Source: Pseudomonadota bacterium
GTDB taxonomy: Bacteria > Chloroflexota > UBA6077 > JAJPHF01
Reading direction: 5' to 3'
DNA: 64,000 nt
Assembly: GCA_021325365.1 (NCBI GenBank)
Contig: JAJPHF010000039.1
Location: 1 to 64,000, forward strand
Shown: positions 62,967-64,000 of the stretch, in pieces
How positions within the stretch are numbered: the first letter of the stretch is position 1
Layout of the letters: the number at the start of each line of letters is the position of its first letter
Program-made: the position numbers and the translations under genes
Notes under the pieces: generated by a model
The model's database searches: none
Told to the model about the DNA's origin: nothing
Seen by the model: the letters and a program-made list of their open reading frames with translations, nothing else

Positions 62967-64000
62967 ATGGAACGGAAGGTGGACGCGCCCCTTGTCGAGC
63001 AGTTTGCCCAGTGGGTGCAGGCGTTCGATGCCGAGGCGCTGGCGCCCGATACCGCGCGTCAAGCGAAACTGCTCCTCCTGGATTCGCTGGGCTGCGCGCT
63101 CGCCGCGCTGCCGGAAGAGACCGCCCGGAGCACGCTGCGCGTGGTCGACGCGCTGGGAGGCACGCCCGAATGCACGGTCGTCGGGACGCCGCGGCGCACG
63201 TGCGCGCCGGGCGCCGTGCTCGCCAACGGCGCGCTGATCCGCCTCCTCGACTCGAATGATCTCTACTGGGGCCCGCGGTTCGGGGGCCATCCCAGCGACA
63301 ATCTGGCGGTGGCCCTCGCCCTGGCCGAGCGCCAGGGCAGCACGGGCCGCGAGCTGCTGGCGGCTATCGTCCTCGGCTACGAGCTGTACGGCCGCATCCA
63401 GGACCTGGCCGACGCCGCCGGCGACTGGGACCATACCACGGCGTCGGCGCTGGTGGCGCCCGCCATCGTCAGCCGGCTGCTGCGGCTCGACCCGCGGCGC
63501 ACGGCGCACGCGCTGGCGCTCGGCGTCGCTCACGGCAACGCGCTGGCGGTGATTCGGACCGGCCAGTTGTCGGCCGCGAAGCCGGTGGCCAACGCGATCG
63601 TCGCCCACACCAGCACGCTGGCCGCCCTGCTGGCAGCCGAGGGCCTCACCGGCCCCCTCCAGGTGCTGGAGGGCCCGCATGGCTGGGCGCAAACGGTGCT
63701 GCCGGACGCAGACCTCACGGCTCTCGCAGCGCCCATGGGCCACCGCGCGCGTATCCTGGACGTGAGCATCAAAGCCTATCCGTGTATCGGCACGGCCCAG
63801 GCGGCAGTGGCGGCCGCCATCCAGGCGCGGGGCCTACTGCCGGACGTGCTCGCCGAGGTGGAGCGGATCGAGCTGCGGATGGCCGACATACCCTTCGTCC
63901 GCGGCCAGATCGCCGACCGCGCGCGCCGCGAGCCGCGCAGTCGCGAGACCGCCGACCACAGCTTCTACTACCTCGTGGCGATCGCCCTGCTCGACGGCGC
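62967..64000 (+). CDS. MmgE/PrpD-family protein (partial, runs off the window)
   Basis: ATG at 62967 with GGGAGAGGG upstream; 344 residues visible, no stop before the window end, and the family is usually about 450 aa. MmgE/PrpD proteins include 2-methylcitrate dehydratase and iminodisuccinate epimerase. Seen here: LVEQFAQWVQAFDAEALAPD, LLLLDSLGCALAALPEETAR, NGALIRLLDSNDLYWGPRFG (with the GHPSDNLAVALALAE that follows), LAAIVLGYELYGRIQD, IVSRLLRLDPRRTAHALALG and SIKAYPCIGTAQAAVAA. The exact substrate is open. Nothing in the visible neighbourhood suggests a methylcitrate cycle. Confidence 0.88.
   Translation, partial: MERKVDAPLVEQFAQWVQAFDAEALAPDTARQAKLLLLDSLGCALAALPEETARSTLRVVDALGGTPECTVVGTPRRTCAPGAVLANGALIRLLDSNDLYWGPRFGGHPSDNLAVALALAERQGSTGRELLAAIVLGYELYGRIQDLADAAGDWDHTTASALVAPAIVSRLLRLDPRRTAHALALGVAHGNALAVIRTGQLSAAKPVANAIVAHTSTLAALLAAEGLTGPLQVLEGPHGWAQTVLPDADLTALAAPMGHRARILDVSIKAYPCIGTAQAAVAAAIQARGLLPDVLAEVERIELRMADIPFVRGQIADRARREPRSRETADHSFYYLVAIALLDG

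Noticed and set aside
62573..63259. Rightward 228-codon frame over the start of the MmgE/PrpD gene
   Set aside because: Arg/Gly/Ala-only composition; the frame starting at 62967 has a ribosome-binding site and clear MmgE/PrpD motifs.

Overview
This is a very GC-rich (about 70% by eye), gene-dense bacterial chromosome segment with no tRNA, rRNA, CRISPR array, integrase or transposase that I can see. Two DUF2298 (Chlor_Arch_YYY) membrane proteins, an Agl23-like protein, several oversized GT39/PMT-type membrane glycosyltransferases and a freestanding archaeal-type threonyl-tRNA editing domain all suggest a member of the Chloroflexota. That placement is inferred from gene content, not from a marker gene.

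Layout. (1) 63-24222 is a large envelope-glycan or lipid island: five giant polytopic proteins (GT39, GT39-DUF2298 fusion, DUF2298, GT39, Agl23-NHL fusion), two flippase-like LPG-synthase-TM proteins, two SAM methyltransferases and an FAD amine-oxidase-type enzyme. The run 8538-22833 is on one strand and tightly packed. Together they look like a membrane pathway moving lipid-linked sugars to the cell surface. (2) 24297-32687 is mixed: orphan ABC permease, cupin, two MFS transporters, cupredoxin, DUF4258 protein, HpaB-type monooxygenase and a LysM-like envelope protein. (3) 33153-34989 holds nrdR, the tRNA-Thr editing domain and a CPBP membrane protease. (4) 35139-41580 is a biotin operon, bioB-bioA-bioF-bioD plus an acyl-CoA ligase, which probably supplies pimeloyl-CoA. 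(5) 41920-48770 holds an RlmD-like RNA methyltransferase, several unknown genes, a beta-helix-type surface protein and gentisate dioxygenase. (6) 49186-56146 holds an RND pump, a 61-aa RiPP-leader-like protein, an orphan ABC substrate-binding lipoprotein, a lipoprotein and a YihY protein. (7) 56206-59739 holds a DEAD-box helicase, moeA and a selD whose active-site codon is an in-frame TGA (selenocysteine). (8) 60135-64000 holds a cupredoxin-CHRD protein, a HAD phosphatase-like protein, a 3-methyladenine glycosylase, a tannase-like remnant and a partial MmgE/PrpD gene.

The most unusual feature is a set of small repeat families. Degenerate heptamer arrays (NNGCTGA)n sit exactly at gene junctions. 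At three junctions they supply both the stop codon of the upstream gene and the start codon of the downstream gene. A second family of GC-rich palindromes (CCCTCACCCC...GGGGGAGAGGG type) and a third heptamer family (GGNGCCN) are inserted in frame inside proteins, mostly in loops between membrane helices, in the N-terminus of BioD and before the P-loop of the acyl-CoA ligase. The second strong observation is the selenocysteine-encoding selD with two perfect hairpins just after the UGA, which predicts that the organism makes selenoproteins. Selenoprotein maturation (SelD) and molybdenum cofactor insertion (MoeA) are encoded side by side.
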